Made by a program: the position numbers and the translations under genes. The notes below the pieces were generated by a model. The model searched no databases, was not told where the DNA came from, and saw nothing but the letters and a program-made list of their open reading frames with translations. A stretch of DNA of 32,294 nucleotides from Nitrososphaeraceae archaeon (GTDB lineage Archaea > Thermoproteota > Nitrososphaeria > Nitrososphaerales > Nitrososphaeraceae), in the NCBI GenBank assembly GCA_025923455.1, contig JAICFW010000069.1:1-32294 (forward strand). Reading direction: 5' to 3'. Shown here in pieces: positions 32,233-32,294 of this stretch; position 1 is the stretch's first letter; every line of letters starts with the position of its first letter.

Positions 32233-32294
32233 CTATTGGGGATTACATCCGCCGCTTGGCTGACTAACGAAGCAGTTGTTCTTTATTAGTTCAT
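32233..32294 (-). CDS. Possible 3' end of a minus-strand gene
   Basis: One minus-strand frame is open from the right edge to TAG 32235-32233 and reads ELIKNNCFVSQPSGGCNPQ. The other two minus frames carry stops within the first 30 bases. The two cysteines and a T-rich stretch just downstream (rich in T on the minus strand near 32185-32200) fit the end of a gene, but 19 residues cannot identify it. Confidence 0.3.
   Translation of the reverse strand, partial: ELIKNNCFVSQPSGGCNPQ

Overview
The window looks like chromosome from an AT-rich archaeon, most likely a Nitrososphaerota (Thaumarchaeota) member of the soil ammonia-oxidiser type. The evidence is an archaeal information-processing gene set: aIF1A, aIF2-alpha, Nop10, Lsm, a histone, RIO2 kinase, Tsr3, archaeal PheS/PheT and TrpRS. 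It also has CoA-pathway genes of the kind used by the 3-hydroxypropionate/4-hydroxybutyrate cycle, a secreted protein with an AYA|Q signal peptide, and TATA boxes about 25 bases before start codons (leaderless transcripts). No amo gene is present, so the taxon is inferred.

Layout. 1-2160: end of a ferredoxin, coaD, then trpS with a small downstream partner. 2161-5391: pheS-pheT, divergent from trpS across a shared palindromic promoter. 5392-7856: a small region with a possible structured RNA, an easily missed minus-strand 56-residue ORF resembling the leader domain of RiPP precursors, then YcaO and TfuA. 7887-12206: minus-strand sulfur/nitrogen genes (two-domain rhodanese overlapping a siroheme nitrite/sulfite reductase), tRNA-Val(CAC) and ahcY. 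12445-14789: a LOG-like protein, 3-hydroxyacyl-CoA dehydrogenase and tsr3. 14914-16194: RNA-binding protein, UPF0200 NTPase and histone as a minus-strand cluster. 16195-17277: a decayed secreted-protein gene and a small membrane protein. 17327-19898: divergent aldehyde dehydrogenase and beta-hydroxyacid dehydrogenase. 20133-23298: aIF1A, cbiD with an SDR, RIO2. 23325-25554: metK and lsm, divergent from a RadB-like protein with no P-loop. 25904-28859: dUTPase-like, MtrA-like corrinoid protein, flavin/F420 oxidase, cobO, aIF2-alpha and nop10. 28909-32294: a secreted low-complexity protein, a GT2-GtrA glycosyltransferase, a SIS-domain protein and fragments.

Most interesting points. (1) YcaO-TfuA, whose best-known archaeal job is thioamidating methyl-coenzyme M reductase, sits beside an Os1348/NHLP-like mini-ORF and convergent to sulfur-handling genes. 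This is a candidate uncharacterised thioamidation system. (2) aIF1A has an upstream, in-frame, protein-like extension that can be joined to an ATG only by a -1 shift at a TTTAAAT heptamer directly followed by TAG. (3) A RecA-fold protein has lost Walker A. (4) A soluble MtrA homologue lies near cobalamin genes in an apparent non-methanogen.
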